Positions 8,129 through 16,646 are shown, counted from the stretch's first letter. The stretch is 64,000 nucleotides of DNA from Pseudoclavibacter terrae (GCF_008831075.1 NZ_WBJX01000001.1:816515-880514), one strand, 5' to 3'. The notes: generated by a model not told the origin, from the letters alone. Numbers and translations are program-made.

Positions 8129-9351
8129 TGACGAACGAGGCCGTGCTTCCAGCCCCGCTCGGGGTCGCCCTCGATGCGGCCGAGCTCGAACCATCGCGAC
8201 GGCTCGCGTGGGCCGCGCTGCTGGACGTGACGCCGGCCTCGGAGCTCGGCGAGCTCGTCGCCGTCGTCCCGGAGACGGATGATGGCGTCTACACCCTGCA
8301 GTACACGACGCGTCTGCCCGGATACCCGGACTGGCGCTGGAACGTCTCGCTGGTTCGGCTCGTCGACCAGGCGGAGCCGACGGTGCTCGAGGTCGAGCTG
8401 CTGCCCGGGGACGGAGCGCTGCTCGCACCCTCCTGGGTGCCGTGGTCCGACCGACTCGCCGACTACGAGGCAGCGCAGCTGCTCGAGGCCGGCGAAGCGG
8501 TCGAGGGCGGCGTCGAACCGGCCGAGGCGACGGGCGGGGAGCCTGCTCCGAAGTCGAGCAAGCGCATCCGCCGCACTCGCACGCGCCGCCGCATCGGTGC
8601 TGACGGGACCGCCGAGGTCGAGCCGACAGGTGCGGAGCCGGGTGAGGACGAGGCCACAGCCGAGCCGAGTCAGCTCTCGTCTGCCGATGCGTCTGCGGAG
8701 GACGTCGACGCGGGCGCAGCGGCTGAGAAGCCGAAGAAGAAGAAGCGCAAGAAGGACAAGTCTGCGAAGAAGGCGAAGTCTGAGGCAGGAGACGAGCTCG
8801 GGGCTGACAGCTCTGAGCGCGGCGGCACTCCCGAGGAAGCGTCCGGCGCTCCCGTCGACGAAGCACCGAGCGAGGGGAAGCCGAAGAAGTCGCGGCGCAA
8901 GCGCGTCGACCAGGCCAGCCCCGAGGCGGTCGAGCTGGCCGATGGCAAGCCGGACGAGTCGTCCGACGAGAGCCCCGCGCAGAAGCCTGAGCGTCGGAAG
9001 CGCAAGAAGGCCGTCAAGTCGGTGGACACCGCTCCCGATGTCCAAGCGGATGCGGGAGACGCGGCCGACGAGTCCGTCGACTCCGACCGGGCCGCCGTCG
9101 CTGCGGTGCAAGCCGAGCCCGCCAAGGCGAAGGCTCGTGGCAAGCGCCGCCGCGTGGTGGTCGTGCCGAGAAGCGAGGACGAGCTTCCTGCGAGGGACCC
9201 CGTCGAATTCGGCGAGGCCGCCGACATCCGCGAGTTCGCCGACGACATGGACGACGTGCTCGATGGCGTCGACTTCGAGCCAGAAGCCGCTTCCGACGAC
9301 TCGGGGGCCGCCGGCTCGACCGCCGCGGACTCAGCTCGCACGGAGGACTAG
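8128..9351 (+). CDS. DUF3027 domain protein with long charged tail
   Basis: 407 residues. The first ~115 match DUF3027: P-G-Y-P-D-W-R-W-N-V, then E-V-E-L-L-P-G-D-G-A-L-L-A-P-S-W-V-P-W. The remaining ~290 residues are low-complexity and highly charged, with Lys/Arg clusters (K-K-K-K-R-K-K-D-K) alternating with Glu/Asp/Ala-rich stretches. The tail resembles an intrinsically disordered nucleic-acid or ribosome-binding extension. Translational coupling to the cold-shock gene suggests a role around RNA, but the function of DUF3027 is not known to me. Confidence 0.85.
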   Translation: MTNEAVLPAPLGVALDAAELEPSRRLAWAALLDVTPASELGELVAVVPETDDGVYTLQYTTRLPGYPDWRWNVSLVRLVDQAEPTVLEVELLPGDGALLAPSWVPWSDRLADYEAAQLLEAGEAVEGGVEPAEATGGEPAPKSSKRIRRTRTRRRIGADGTAEVEPTGAEPGEDEATAEPSQLSSADASAEDVDAGAAAEKPKKKKRKKDKSAKKAKSEAGDELGADSSERGGTPEEASGAPVDEAPSEGKPKKSRRKRVDQASPEAVELADGKPDESSDESPAQKPERRKRKKAVKSVDTAPDVQADAGDAADESVDSDRAAVAAVQAEPAKAKARGKRRRVVVVPRSEDELPARDPVEFGEAADIREFADDMDDVLDGVDFEPEAASDDSGAAGSTAADSARTED

Positions 9352-9380
9352 CCCGACGCTGGCGCCTTCCGCGGAGCCTG

Positions 9381-9416
9381 AAGGGGCGTCACCAGCAGCT
9401 GCTGGTGACGCCCCTT
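9381..9416. terminator. Bidirectional hairpin terminator
   Basis: Perfect 18-bp inverted repeat (AAGGGGCGTCACCAGCAG and its complement) ending in TTCTTC on the plus strand. It lies between the convergent DUF3027 and serC genes, 30 bp and 38 bp from their stop codons, so it can serve both. Confidence 0.85.
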
Positions 9417-9454
9417 CTTCGTGCGTCGCTGCTCGCTCAGCGCGAGAGATCGAC

Positions 9455-10579
<1,125 letters not shown>

Positions 10580-10646
10580 CTATGCGCGCGAGTGGCCTCG
10601 CTCGCCGCTAGGCTTGGCGGACCAATGCAACGGGAGGTGGCGGGGC

Positions 10647-11384
10647 GTGACCAATCTGGTGGACACCACGGAGATGTATCTCCGCACCATTCTCGACCTC
10701 GAGGAAGAGGGCATCACCCCGCTTCGCGCTCGGATCTCCGAGCGGCTCGGCCACTCGGGGCCGACGGTGTCGCAGACGATCGCCCGCATGGAGCGCGACG
10801 GACTCGTCTCCGTCGCGAGCGACCGCAGGCTCGTGCTCACCATCGATGGTCGCGCGAAGGCCACGCGGGTGCTTCGGAAGCACCGCATCGCTGAGGGGCT
10901 GCTCGCGAACGTGATCGGCCTGGACCTCGCACAGGTGCATGAAGAGGCCTGCCGCTGGGAGCACGTCATGAGCGACGAGGCCGAGCAGCGCATCTTCGAG
11001 ATGCTCGGGCGCCCGAGCGAGTCGCCGTACGGCACGCCGATTCCAGGCCTCGACGAGTTCGGTGCCGAGCCCGCAGAGGACTTCCTGTCCGGCGTCGTGA
11101 GCGTCTCGACGCTGCTCGAGGTCGCGGCGAGCGGCGCGACGTCGACCGAGCCGGTCCTCGCGAAGGTGCGTCGCCTCGGCGAGCCGGTGCAGTCCGACCT
11201 GCAGACGCTCACGCTGCTCCGCGAGGCCGGGGTCCTCCCTGGCACCCAGGTCACGCTGCAGCGTCGCGGTGCGTGGATCGGTCTCCTGCCCGCGTCGGGC
11301 GGCATCGGTGTCGAGGTGTCGCTGGAGACCGCAGAACACGTCTACGTGGATGCGATCCTGAGCCCCGAAGGTGCGCTAGGCTGA
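10647..11384 (+). CDS. DtxR/IdeR-family metal-dependent repressor
   Basis: 245 residues. N-terminal winged helix (about 1-65), a metal-binding and dimerisation domain carrying E-E-A-C-R-W-E-H (the Cys, Glu and His ligands of site 2), and a C-terminal SH3-like FeoA domain (about 165-245). GTG 10647 is chosen because GGGAGG lies 9 nt upstream and the family N-terminus starts with V-D-T-T-E-M-Y-L. The order and ligands fit an Fe(II)-activated repressor. Two strong matches to the DtxR/IdeR operator occur in the window, at 57352-57366 and 62160-62174, both at siderophore genes, so this is their most likely regulator. A manganese sensor of the MntR type is less likely because the SH3 domain is present. 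Confidence 0.9.
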   Translation: MTNLVDTTEMYLRTILDLEEEGITPLRARISERLGHSGPTVSQTIARMERDGLVSVASDRRLVLTIDGRAKATRVLRKHRIAEGLLANVIGLDLAQVHEEACRWEHVMSDEAEQRIFEMLGRPSESPYGTPIPGLDEFGAEPAEDFLSGVVSVSTLLEVAASGATSTEPVLAKVRRLGEPVQSDLQTLTLLREAGVLPGTQVTLQRRGAWIGLLPASGGIGVEVSLETAEHVYVDAILSPEGALG

Positions 11385-11498
11385 GATCTGGTCACGGCCA
11401 GCTGAAGATCTCCTCCGCATTCTGCGGACCTCGAAGCGCCTGACTTCCGCTCTATTCCGGGCCTCGTTACCTCGGCGTTAGGGTTCTGACACCGAAGC

Positions 11499-11527
11499 GT
11501 GACAATTCACAGGTTTTCCACTAGTGT
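11499..11527 (+). promoter_or_regulatory. Promoter of NlpC/P60 gene 1
   Basis: GTGACA (11499-11504), a 17-bp spacer and TAGTGT (11522-11527). The GTGACAATT core and the spacer length are the same in front of all three NlpC/P60 genes. Flanking half-sites at 11-bp spacing are weak here, unlike in copies 2 and 3. Confidence 0.6.
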
Positions 11528-11533
11528 TGTCCG

Positions 11534-11660
11534 AGTCATGAGCTATGCAATCTGCATAGCTGGCAGGCCGAGGCGCCGCATCCCGCTCCTCGACCTAGCT
11601 TCCCCTGGTAACAGGCAAGAGCGGGATCGGCTCCCAGGAGTCAGGCGCTGGAGGAACGAC
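11534..11660 (+). ncRNA. Structured 5' leader of NlpC/P60 gene 1 (candidate cis-regulatory RNA)
   Basis: About 127 nt between the expected transcription start and the TTG codon. It contains a perfect 9-bp hairpin (AGCTATGCA at 11541-11549 with 11553-11561, loop ATC). A second 9-bp stem (ATCCCGCTC at 11580-11588 with 11619-11627) encloses a hairpin closed by the GNRA tetraloop GTAA (11604-11615). The ribosome-binding site follows at 11650. I could not match it to a riboswitch class I know; it lacks the conserved ydaO (cyclic di-AMP) core. Confidence 0.45.
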
Positions 11661-12755
11661 TTGGAAAACTTTTCGAACGCCACGGCACCGCTGACGCGAC
11701 GCCAGGCTCGTGAGATCGAGCGCCGCACGGGCCAGCGCCCGGTGGCGACCGTCGGTGTCGCGGGTGTGTCCGCGCCGGTGATCGAGGCTTCGGTCGCAGA
11801 TATCACCTCAGCGCCCTCTGCATCTGTGCACGACACCGCACACATCGAGCGCAACGAACTCGGTGCGCTCGTCTCCGTGCTTCCCACGACCACGGCACTG
11901 CCCCAGGTCGCTGGCGATGAGGCCGTCGAGACGAAGCTCGCCGAGGTCATCGAGATCCCCGAGGCATTCACCGGGCGCTCCGTGACCATCCGGGCGGCCA
12001 AGCCTGCGACGCTTGTCGCTCGACAGCGTCGCCGCACGGCAGGTGGCTTCGCCGCCGCCGCGACTGTCGCGGCAATCGCCACGGCGGGCGTCGTCGTGCC
12101 CGCGGCTGTCGCCGACGGCAATGACTCCAGCCAGGCGCAGGCCAACCTCATCGGTGCGACCACGGTCGAGACCGAGACCCCGGCCGCCGAGCCCAGCGCA
12201 ACGGCAGAGGCAACCGAGCAGGCAGCTGCTGAGCAGGTCTCCGTCGACCTCGTCGCGGCTCCCGAAGTCGCCGTCGACCGCACCGAGTCGAGCGTCGTGA
12301 CGTTCTCGAGCGACCAGGTCGCCGAAGTCGTCGCAACTCCTGAGCCCACGGCAACGGCAGACACCCGCGCCTCCACCGGCGGCACGACGTCCACCGGCGG
12401 AAGCACCTCCGGCCAGGCCACCTCGGCATCGACCGCAGGCCAGAGCGTTGACTCCTCGAGTGTCTCTGCGGCGGCCATGAGCTACGTGGGATCACACTTC
12501 GGTGCGTGCGACCTGCTCACGCAGGCCGCGTACGCGGCTGTCGGTGTCTCGCTCCCGCGCGGCGTCTCCGCGCAGGCAGCCATGGGGACGCCGACCACGA
12601 ACCCGCAGCCCGGCGACCTCGTCGTCTGGCCGGGCGAGCACATCGGCATCTACGCTGGCAACGGCATGGTCATCGATGACCCGGGTTACGGCGGGCGCTC
12701 CGTGGAGTACCGCTCTATCTCGTGGGGCAGCCCCTACTACGTGACGCTCCGCTAA
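11661..12755 (+). CDS. NlpC/P60-family secreted cell-wall hydrolase, copy 1
   Basis: 364 residues, starting at TTG 11661 (GGAGGA 6 nt upstream). The N-terminus carries L-T-R-R-Q-A-R-E-I-E-R, shared by all three copies, then about 100 variable residues. A membrane or signal segment (G-F-A-A-A-A-T-V-A-A-I-A-T-A-G-V-V) lies near 125-150, followed by a Thr/Ser/Ala-rich linker and a C-terminal NlpC/P60-like domain. The candidate catalytic Cys sits in G-A-C-D-L-L and the His in E-H-I-G-I-Y; the usual D-C-S-G and preceding Gly-Gly loop are missing. Family members cleave peptidoglycan stem peptides. The N-terminal region before the membrane segment is unusually long for a signal peptide. Confidence 0.8.
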   Translation: MENFSNATAPLTRRQAREIERRTGQRPVATVGVAGVSAPVIEASVADITSAPSASVHDTAHIERNELGALVSVLPTTTALPQVAGDEAVETKLAEVIEIPEAFTGRSVTIRAAKPATLVARQRRRTAGGFAAAATVAAIATAGVVVPAAVADGNDSSQAQANLIGATTVETETPAAEPSATAEATEQAAAEQVSVDLVAAPEVAVDRTESSVVTFSSDQVAEVVATPEPTATADTRASTGGTTSTGGSTSGQATSASTAGQSVDSSSVSAAAMSYVGSHFGACDLLTQAAYAAVGVSLPRGVSAQAAMGTPTTNPQPGDLVVWPGEHIGIYAGNGMVIDDPGYGGRSVEYRSISWGSPYYVTLR

Positions 12756-12774
12756 GCAGCGATTCACCTCGACA

Positions 12775-12805
12775 AGCGCGTCCAGCTTCTGCTGGGCGCG
12801 TTTTG
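12775..12805 (+). terminator. Intrinsic terminator after NlpC/P60 gene 1
   Basis: GCGCGTCCAGC and GCTGGGCGCG pair around TTCT, followed by TTTTGTCGTT, 20 bp after the stop codon. Confidence 0.8.
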
Positions 12806-12840
12806 TCGTTATGGCTCCGTGATTCCACGTGCATTGATTT

Positions 12841-12880
12841 GTGACCTGGCCGTGACAATTCTGTGACCTTTGTGTAGGCT
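12841..12880 (+). promoter_or_regulatory. Promoter with three GTGAC repeats, NlpC/P60 gene 2
   Basis: GTGAC occurs at 12841, 12852 and 12863, exactly 11 bp apart. The middle copy forms the -35 (GTGACA), followed by a 17-bp spacer and TAGGCT (12875-12880). One-turn spacing of direct repeats overlapping the -35 is the layout bound by OmpR-family regulators. Confidence 0.65.
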
Positions 12881-12936
12881 CGAACGCGTCGAGGATGCCG
12901 GTTCCAACGGTGTTCGAAAACACCCGAGGAGAAGTC

Positions 12937-14115
12937 TTGAGCACATCGAGCACCCCGCGCACGGACAGCACCAAGGTGCTGACCCGCCGCGAAGCCCGCG
13001 CGATCGAGCGGCAGACCGGAGTTCGGCCAGCCGCCGCTCCCGCGGCAGTCACCGGGGTCTCTGCCCCGGTCATCGACGCGTCCATCGCCGAGCTCTCGGC
13101 CACGAAGGCCTCGCGTCTTGACGCCCCAGCAGCCTCCGTGCACGACACGGCTCGCATCGAGCGCAACCAGCGCGGCTCGCTCGTCTCCGTCCTCCCTGTT
13201 GCGCCCGCGGCCGACCGCGCCGCAGTCCAGGGATCCGAGCAGGCCGACGACGCGCCCTCGGCTGACGTGACCCACATCTCGGAGGCCTTCACGGGCCGAG
13301 CGGTCAGCATCCGTGCGGCCAAGCCGGCCGCGCTCGTCGCCCGCGGTCGCCGCCGCACGGCCGCGAGCTTCGCCGCCGCCGCGACGGTCGCCGCAGCCGC
13401 CACGGCAGGCATCGTCGTCCCAGCAGCTGTCGCAGACGGCAAGAGCGAGGTGCAGTCACAGGCCAACCTGGTCGCAGCGACCGCGCCGGACGCGACTGCC
13501 GCGCCTGCCGACGCCACCACCACCACTCCCGCCGCTGAGGCCGCGCCCGCCGAGGAAGCCGCCCTCGTCGCGGCTCCCGAGGTCGCCGTCGACCGCACTG
13601 ACTCGACGGTCGTCTCCATCTCGAGCGATGACCTGGCCGCGGTCGCCGAGACCCCGACTCCGACGCCGACTCCAGAGGAGACGCAGGAGCCTGTCGCTGA
13701 GTCGTCGACCTCGTCCAGCACCTCGTCTGGCGGCGGCACGAGCAGCCAGACCTCGACGACCTCGTCGTCATCCTCATCGGGGTCATCCGCAGGGGGATCG
13801 GGCAACGTCGACACGTCGAGCCTAATCGCCGCCGCGCACAGCTACGTCGGCTCCTACTTCCCTGCCTGCACCGATCTCACCAAGGCGGTCTACGCCACGC
13901 AGGGCATCTCGCTCTCCGGATCGGTCAGCAACCAGATCGCTGGCGCCCGCCAGACCTCGAGCCCCCAGCCCGGCGACCTCGTCGTGCAGCCTGGGGCGCA
14001 CATCGGCATCTACGCCGGCGACGGCATGGTCATCGACTCGCCCGGCTACGGCGGCAAGGTCGTGCAGTACCGCTCGATCTGGTGGAGCAACCCCGTCTAC
14101 TACACGTTCAACTAG
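12937..14115 (+). CDS. NlpC/P60-family secreted cell-wall hydrolase, copy 2
   Basis: 392 residues from TTG 12937 (AGGAG 5 nt upstream); an in-frame ATG at 12895 lacks a ribosome-binding site. Same plan as copy 1: L-T-R-R-E-A-R-A-I-E-R near the start, a membrane segment at about 155-180, then Pro/Thr repeats and a long Ser/Thr/Gly tract (about 255-300), then the NlpC/P60-like domain. The Cys lies in P-A-C-T-D-L and the His in A-H-I-G-I-Y; D-C-S-G is again absent. The end (G-Y-G-G-K-V-V-Q-Y-R-S-I) closely matches copy 1, so copies 1 and 2 are each other's nearest relatives. It has its own promoter, a small hairpin before the ribosome-binding site (12909-12924) and its own terminator. Confidence 0.8.
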   Translation: MSTSSTPRTDSTKVLTRREARAIERQTGVRPAAAPAAVTGVSAPVIDASIAELSATKASRLDAPAASVHDTARIERNQRGSLVSVLPVAPAADRAAVQGSEQADDAPSADVTHISEAFTGRAVSIRAAKPAALVARGRRRTAASFAAAATVAAAATAGIVVPAAVADGKSEVQSQANLVAATAPDATAAPADATTTTPAAEAAPAEEAALVAAPEVAVDRTDSTVVSISSDDLAAVAETPTPTPTPEETQEPVAESSTSSSTSSGGGTSSQTSTTSSSSSSGSSAGGSGNVDTSSLIAAAHSYVGSYFPACTDLTKAVYATQGISLSGSVSNQIAGARQTSSPQPGDLVVQPGAHIGIYAGDGMVIDSPGYGGKVVQYRSIWWSNPVYYTFN

Positions 14116-14146
14116 AGCTGTCCAGCGAGCTCTGGCCCGCTGGACC

Positions 14147-14184
14147 ACGACGCCGCGCGCAGCATCTGCTGTGCGCGGCGTCGT
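14147..14184 (+). terminator. Hairpin terminator after NlpC/P60 gene 2
   Basis: Near-perfect 18-bp inverted repeat (one wobble pair) with loop TC, followed by TCGTCGTT. A smaller 8-bp hairpin (GTCCAGCG, 14120-14145) precedes it. The sequence after both the copy 1 and copy 2 hairpins includes GTCGTTATG, so terminator and promoter were probably duplicated together with the gene. Confidence 0.75.
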
Positions 14185-14220
14185 TCGTCGTTATGCAAAC
14201 GTGTCTTTTGGGATGCTTCT

Positions 14221-14260
14221 GTGATCCCAGCGTGACAATTTCGTTATAAACCGATACGCT
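14221..14260 (+). promoter_or_regulatory. Promoter with GTGAT-GTGAC-GTTAT repeats, NlpC/P60 gene 3
   Basis: Half-sites at 14221 (GTGAT), 14232 (GTGAC) and 14243 (GTTAT), again 11 bp apart. GTGACA serves as -35, with a 17-bp spacer to TACGCT (14255-14260). A 6-bp hairpin (GCACCG at 14275-14280) lies in the short leader. Confidence 0.6.
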
Positions 14261-14311
14261 CTTCGGAGTCCAGGGCACCGGTCGGTGCTCAGCTCCACCC
14301 GAAGGAAATCC

Positions 14312-15352
14312 ATGAGCACCACGCTGACTCGTCGCGAGGCACGCGCCATCGAACGCCAGACCGGTGTGCGCCCCGTCGCGGATGCCACGACGTCGCTGAG
14401 CGCATCGGCGTTCGCCTCTGTCGCAAGCCCGCAGCCCACCGCATCCGCTCAGGCCGAAGAGACCGGTCGCATCGAGCGCAACGCGATCACCTCGCTGCTC
14501 TCGGTCGTCCCCGCCGAGCAGGTACCCGCCGCGCCCGCCGGAACGACCACCGCCGGATCCGTGGTGCCAGCATCGTTCGCTGGTGAGCGTGCCATGACGA
14601 TCCGTGCCCCACGCCCCAAGCAGCTCGTCGCCCGGCGTCGCGTGGCAGGCGGCCTCGCTGTCGCGGCTTCGCTCGCCGCGGTCACGACCGCAGGTGCCAT
14701 CGTGCCGAGCACGATGGCCGCTCCGGCCAGCGAGGCGAGCCTCTCCAGCGCCGTCGCAGCCCAGGACGGCACCTCCGACGACACCAACGCAGACGCGCAG
14801 AACGACCAGGCGTCCGTCGAGGCGGCCATCGCCGATGCGGTCGCCGACGCGACCCCCGCCGTCCCGGCGCCCGAGACCGTCACCGACCGCACCGAGACAT
14901 CGGTCGTCAGCTTCAGTGCAGACCAGGTCGCCGCCGTGGCGACGCCCGAGCCGACAGCCGAGGCGACTTCGGCAGACGCGACGAGGGCTGACGCCAGCGG
15001 TGCGACCGGACAGAGCACTGTCGGCGCGAGCGTCGTCGAGACTGCCTCGCAGTTCATCGGCGTCTCGCCGTACGTGTTCGGGGGAGCGACGCCAGACGGG
15101 TTCGACTGCTCCGGACTCGTGAAGTACGTCTTCGGCCTCCACGGTGTGGATGTCGCGCACGGCGTGAGCGCGCAGGCAGCCGCCGGTACGCGAGTCTCGG
15201 ACCCGCAGCCGGGCGACCTCGTCATCTTCCCGAACTTCCACGTGGGCATCTACGCCGGCAACGGACAGATGATCGACGCCCCGACCGAGGGCCGCATGGT
15301 CGAGCTCGGCGGCCTCGACGCAGGCGGCAGCTACTACTTCGTGCGCCTCTGA
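14312..15352 (+). CDS. NlpC/P60-family secreted cell-wall hydrolase, copy 3
   Basis: 346 residues, ATG 14312 after AAGGAA. It shares L-T-R-R-E-A-R-A-I-E-R-Q-T-G with copy 2, has a membrane or signal segment at about 110-135, a disordered acidic linker, and a canonical NlpC/P60 domain with V-F-G-G-A-T-P-D-G-F-D-C-S-G-L-V (catalytic Cys in D-C-S-G) and His in F-H-V-G-I-Y. It is therefore expected to be an active D-L or L-D peptidoglycan endopeptidase. Of the three copies only this one keeps the full catalytic signature. Confidence 0.88.
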   Translation: MSTTLTRREARAIERQTGVRPVADATTSLSASAFASVASPQPTASAQAEETGRIERNAITSLLSVVPAEQVPAAPAGTTTAGSVVPASFAGERAMTIRAPRPKQLVARRRVAGGLAVAASLAAVTTAGAIVPSTMAAPASEASLSSAVAAQDGTSDDTNADAQNDQASVEAAIADAVADATPAVPAPETVTDRTETSVVSFSADQVAAVATPEPTAEATSADATRADASGATGQSTVGASVVETASQFIGVSPYVFGGATPDGFDCSGLVKYVFGLHGVDVAHGVSAQAAAGTRVSDPQPGDLVIFPNFHVGIYAGNGQMIDAPTEGRMVELGGLDAGGSYYFVRL

Positions 15353-15368
15353 CCCCACGGTCCTCCTC

Positions 15369-15438
15369 ATGCGGGAGGGGCAGCTTCCTGTCTCGGGCCT
15401 TTCCGGCCCGTGAACAAGCGAAGATGCCCCTCCCGCAT
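15369..15438. terminator. Nested inverted repeat after NlpC/P60 gene 3
   Basis: Perfect 14-bp arms (ATGCGGGAGGGGCA at 15369-15382 and its complement at 15425-15438) enclose a smaller hairpin CGGGCC/GGCCCG (15394-15410). It begins 17 bp after the stop codon. There is no T-tract, so it may be a transcript-end structure or processing site rather than a classical terminator. Confidence 0.5.
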
Positions 15439-15465
15439 TCTGCATGCGTGGTCTACGCTGATGCC

Positions 15466-15661
15466 AGATCGACGACACTCGGGAGCGTCAATGAGGGCAC
15501 GCAGCAGCATCCACGCCACGGATGCGCGCGCGTGCTCAGCCCTCGACGTCTACCAGAGCGGTGAAGCCTGTCAGACCATGCGAATACAGGCCGGCGAGTC
15601 TCGTCAGTCCATCTACCTACTCGATTCAAGGGTGCCGCCGATCCGGGCGGTGCCCTTTTTT
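15466..15661 (+). ncRNA. Candidate small RNA with strong intrinsic terminator
   Basis: A stretch of more than 200 bp without a convincing gene ends in a textbook terminator (15630-15661: 10-bp stem GGGTGCCGCC/GGCGGTGCCC including two wobble pairs, then six T). A TACGCT -10-like element at 15454-15459 could start a transcript near 15466, but its -35 is poor. A frame opening at ATG 15491 has a GGGAG site but reads through the terminator, overlaps the HNH gene and has weaker GC-third-position bias than its neighbours, so I favour a non-coding RNA of about 195 nt. I cannot assign it to a known family. Confidence 0.4.
15630..15661 (+). terminator. Intrinsic terminator upstream of HNH gene
   Basis: Stem GGGTGCCGCC/GGCGGTGCCC with loop GATCCG and TTTTTT. 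It ends 26 bp before the HNH start codon and so insulates that gene from upstream transcription. Confidence 0.85.
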
Positions 15662-15687
15662 CGTACGGATGCGAAAGCAGGTCCGCG

Positions 15688-16182
15688 ATGCGAACTCTTG
15701 TCCTGAACGCAGGCTACGAACCACTCGGGGTGGTCTCCGACCGGCGGGCGCTCGTGCTGGTGCTCCATGGCAAGGCAAGCGTCATCGATGTGGATGAGGA
15801 GCATCCGGTGCTCGCGTCCAGCGGGGTCTGGGAGCGGCCTCGGGTCATCCTGCTGACGAGGTACGTGCGGGTGCCGATGGCGCGCATGCAGCCCGTCAGC
15901 CGGAAGGGCGTGCTGCGCCGGGACGCGAACCGGTGCGGCTACTGCGACGGGTTCGCGAACACGATCGACCACATCCTGCCCCGCTCGAGAGGAGGGCGCG
16001 ACAGCTGGGAGAACCTCGTCGCATGCTGCCTGCGGTGCAACAACGTCAAGGGCGACAAGACTCCGGGGGAGATGGGGTGGCGACTCCGCCTCACCCCACG
16101 CCCACCGCGGGCCACCGGCTGGTCGCCGCGCAGCGTCGAGCGCGAGCTGCCCGAGTGGGCGGCCTACCTCCCTGCCGCCTAG
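15688..16182 (+). CDS. HNH endonuclease
   Basis: 164 residues. The N-terminal half (V-L-N-A-G-Y-E-P-L-G-V-V) and the HNH core match a widespread actinobacterial housekeeping HNH family: C-G-Y-C then D-H-I-L-P-R-S-R-G-G and C-L-R-C-N-N-V-K-G-D-K. Two CxxC pairs should bind zinc, and the D-H and N residues form the metal nuclease site. The biological role is unknown to me. Nothing nearby suggests a mobile intron or restriction system. ATG 15688 is favoured by the family start M-R-T-L-V-L-N-A. Confidence 0.92.
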   Translation: MRTLVLNAGYEPLGVVSDRRALVLVLHGKASVIDVDEEHPVLASSGVWERPRVILLTRYVRVPMARMQPVSRKGVLRRDANRCGYCDGFANTIDHILPRSRGGRDSWENLVACCLRCNNVKGDKTPGEMGWRLRLTPRPPRATGWSPRSVERELPEWAAYLPAA

Positions 16183-16193
16183 CGGCTCAGGGG

Positions 16194-16646
16194 TCAGACG
16201 GCCGCGAGCTGCTCTGCCCTCGACGCGAACGCTTCTGCACGTTCCTGCAGTTCGCGCTCGAACACGGGCTTCGTCGCCGCTCCCAGCGTCGAGGCGAAGA
16301 CCGGGGACGCGAGCTTGTACGTGTACTTCCAGGTCGCCTTCGTGCCGCCGTCGACCGCCTCGAACCGCCAGCCCTCGCCGAACGAGGCGAGCCAGGCCGG
16401 GCCCTTGACCATCTCAGCGGAGCTCATGAGCGGTGCGTGCACAACACGCAGTTCGAGGATCATGCGCCGCCCGCTCGGCGTCTTCGTGAAGAAGTGCGCG
16501 CCGGGGGCGGGTGCGCTTGCACCGCGGATGTACTGGCTGCGGACGACGCCGGGGTCCCAGCTGCGTCCCTCGCCAACGGTGTGCGCGAGCGCGAACGCCT
16601 CGTCGGGGGAGAGTGGCACGATGACGGACGCTTCCAGCTGAGGCAT
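16194..16646 (-). CDS. SRPBCC (polyketide cyclase-like) family protein
   Basis: 150 residues forming a START/Bet v1-like fold: an N-terminal I-V-P-L-S-P-D-E-A-F-A-L-A, central strands with W-R-F-E-A-V-D-G-G-T-K-A-T-W-K-Y-T-Y, and a long C-terminal helix. Members bind small hydrophobic ligands; the ligand here is unknown. ATG 16646 is supported by TAGACT ending 7 nt before it. The same frame stays open far upstream because it runs antisense through the HerA-like gene; that part is not coding. Confidence 0.85.
   Translation of the reverse strand: MPQLEASVIVPLSPDEAFALAHTVGEGRSWDPGVVRSQYIRGASAPAPGAHFFTKTPSGRRMILELRVVHAPLMSSAEMVKGPAWLASFGEGWRFEAVDGGTKATWKYTYKLASPVFASTLGAATKPVFERELQERAEAFASRAEQLAAV

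Noticed and set aside
11534-11660. Cyclic di-AMP (ydaO-type) riboswitch before the first NlpC/P60 gene
   Set aside because: Only vague similarity (AGCT..CC.GGTA..GGC); the conserved GGGTGAATC and CCGTCAGCTAACC elements are missing. Kept only as an unclassified structured leader.
15491-15706. Small protein-coding gene starting at ATG 15491
   Set aside because: It reads through a strong terminator and into the HNH start, and its codon bias is weaker than that of neighbouring genes.
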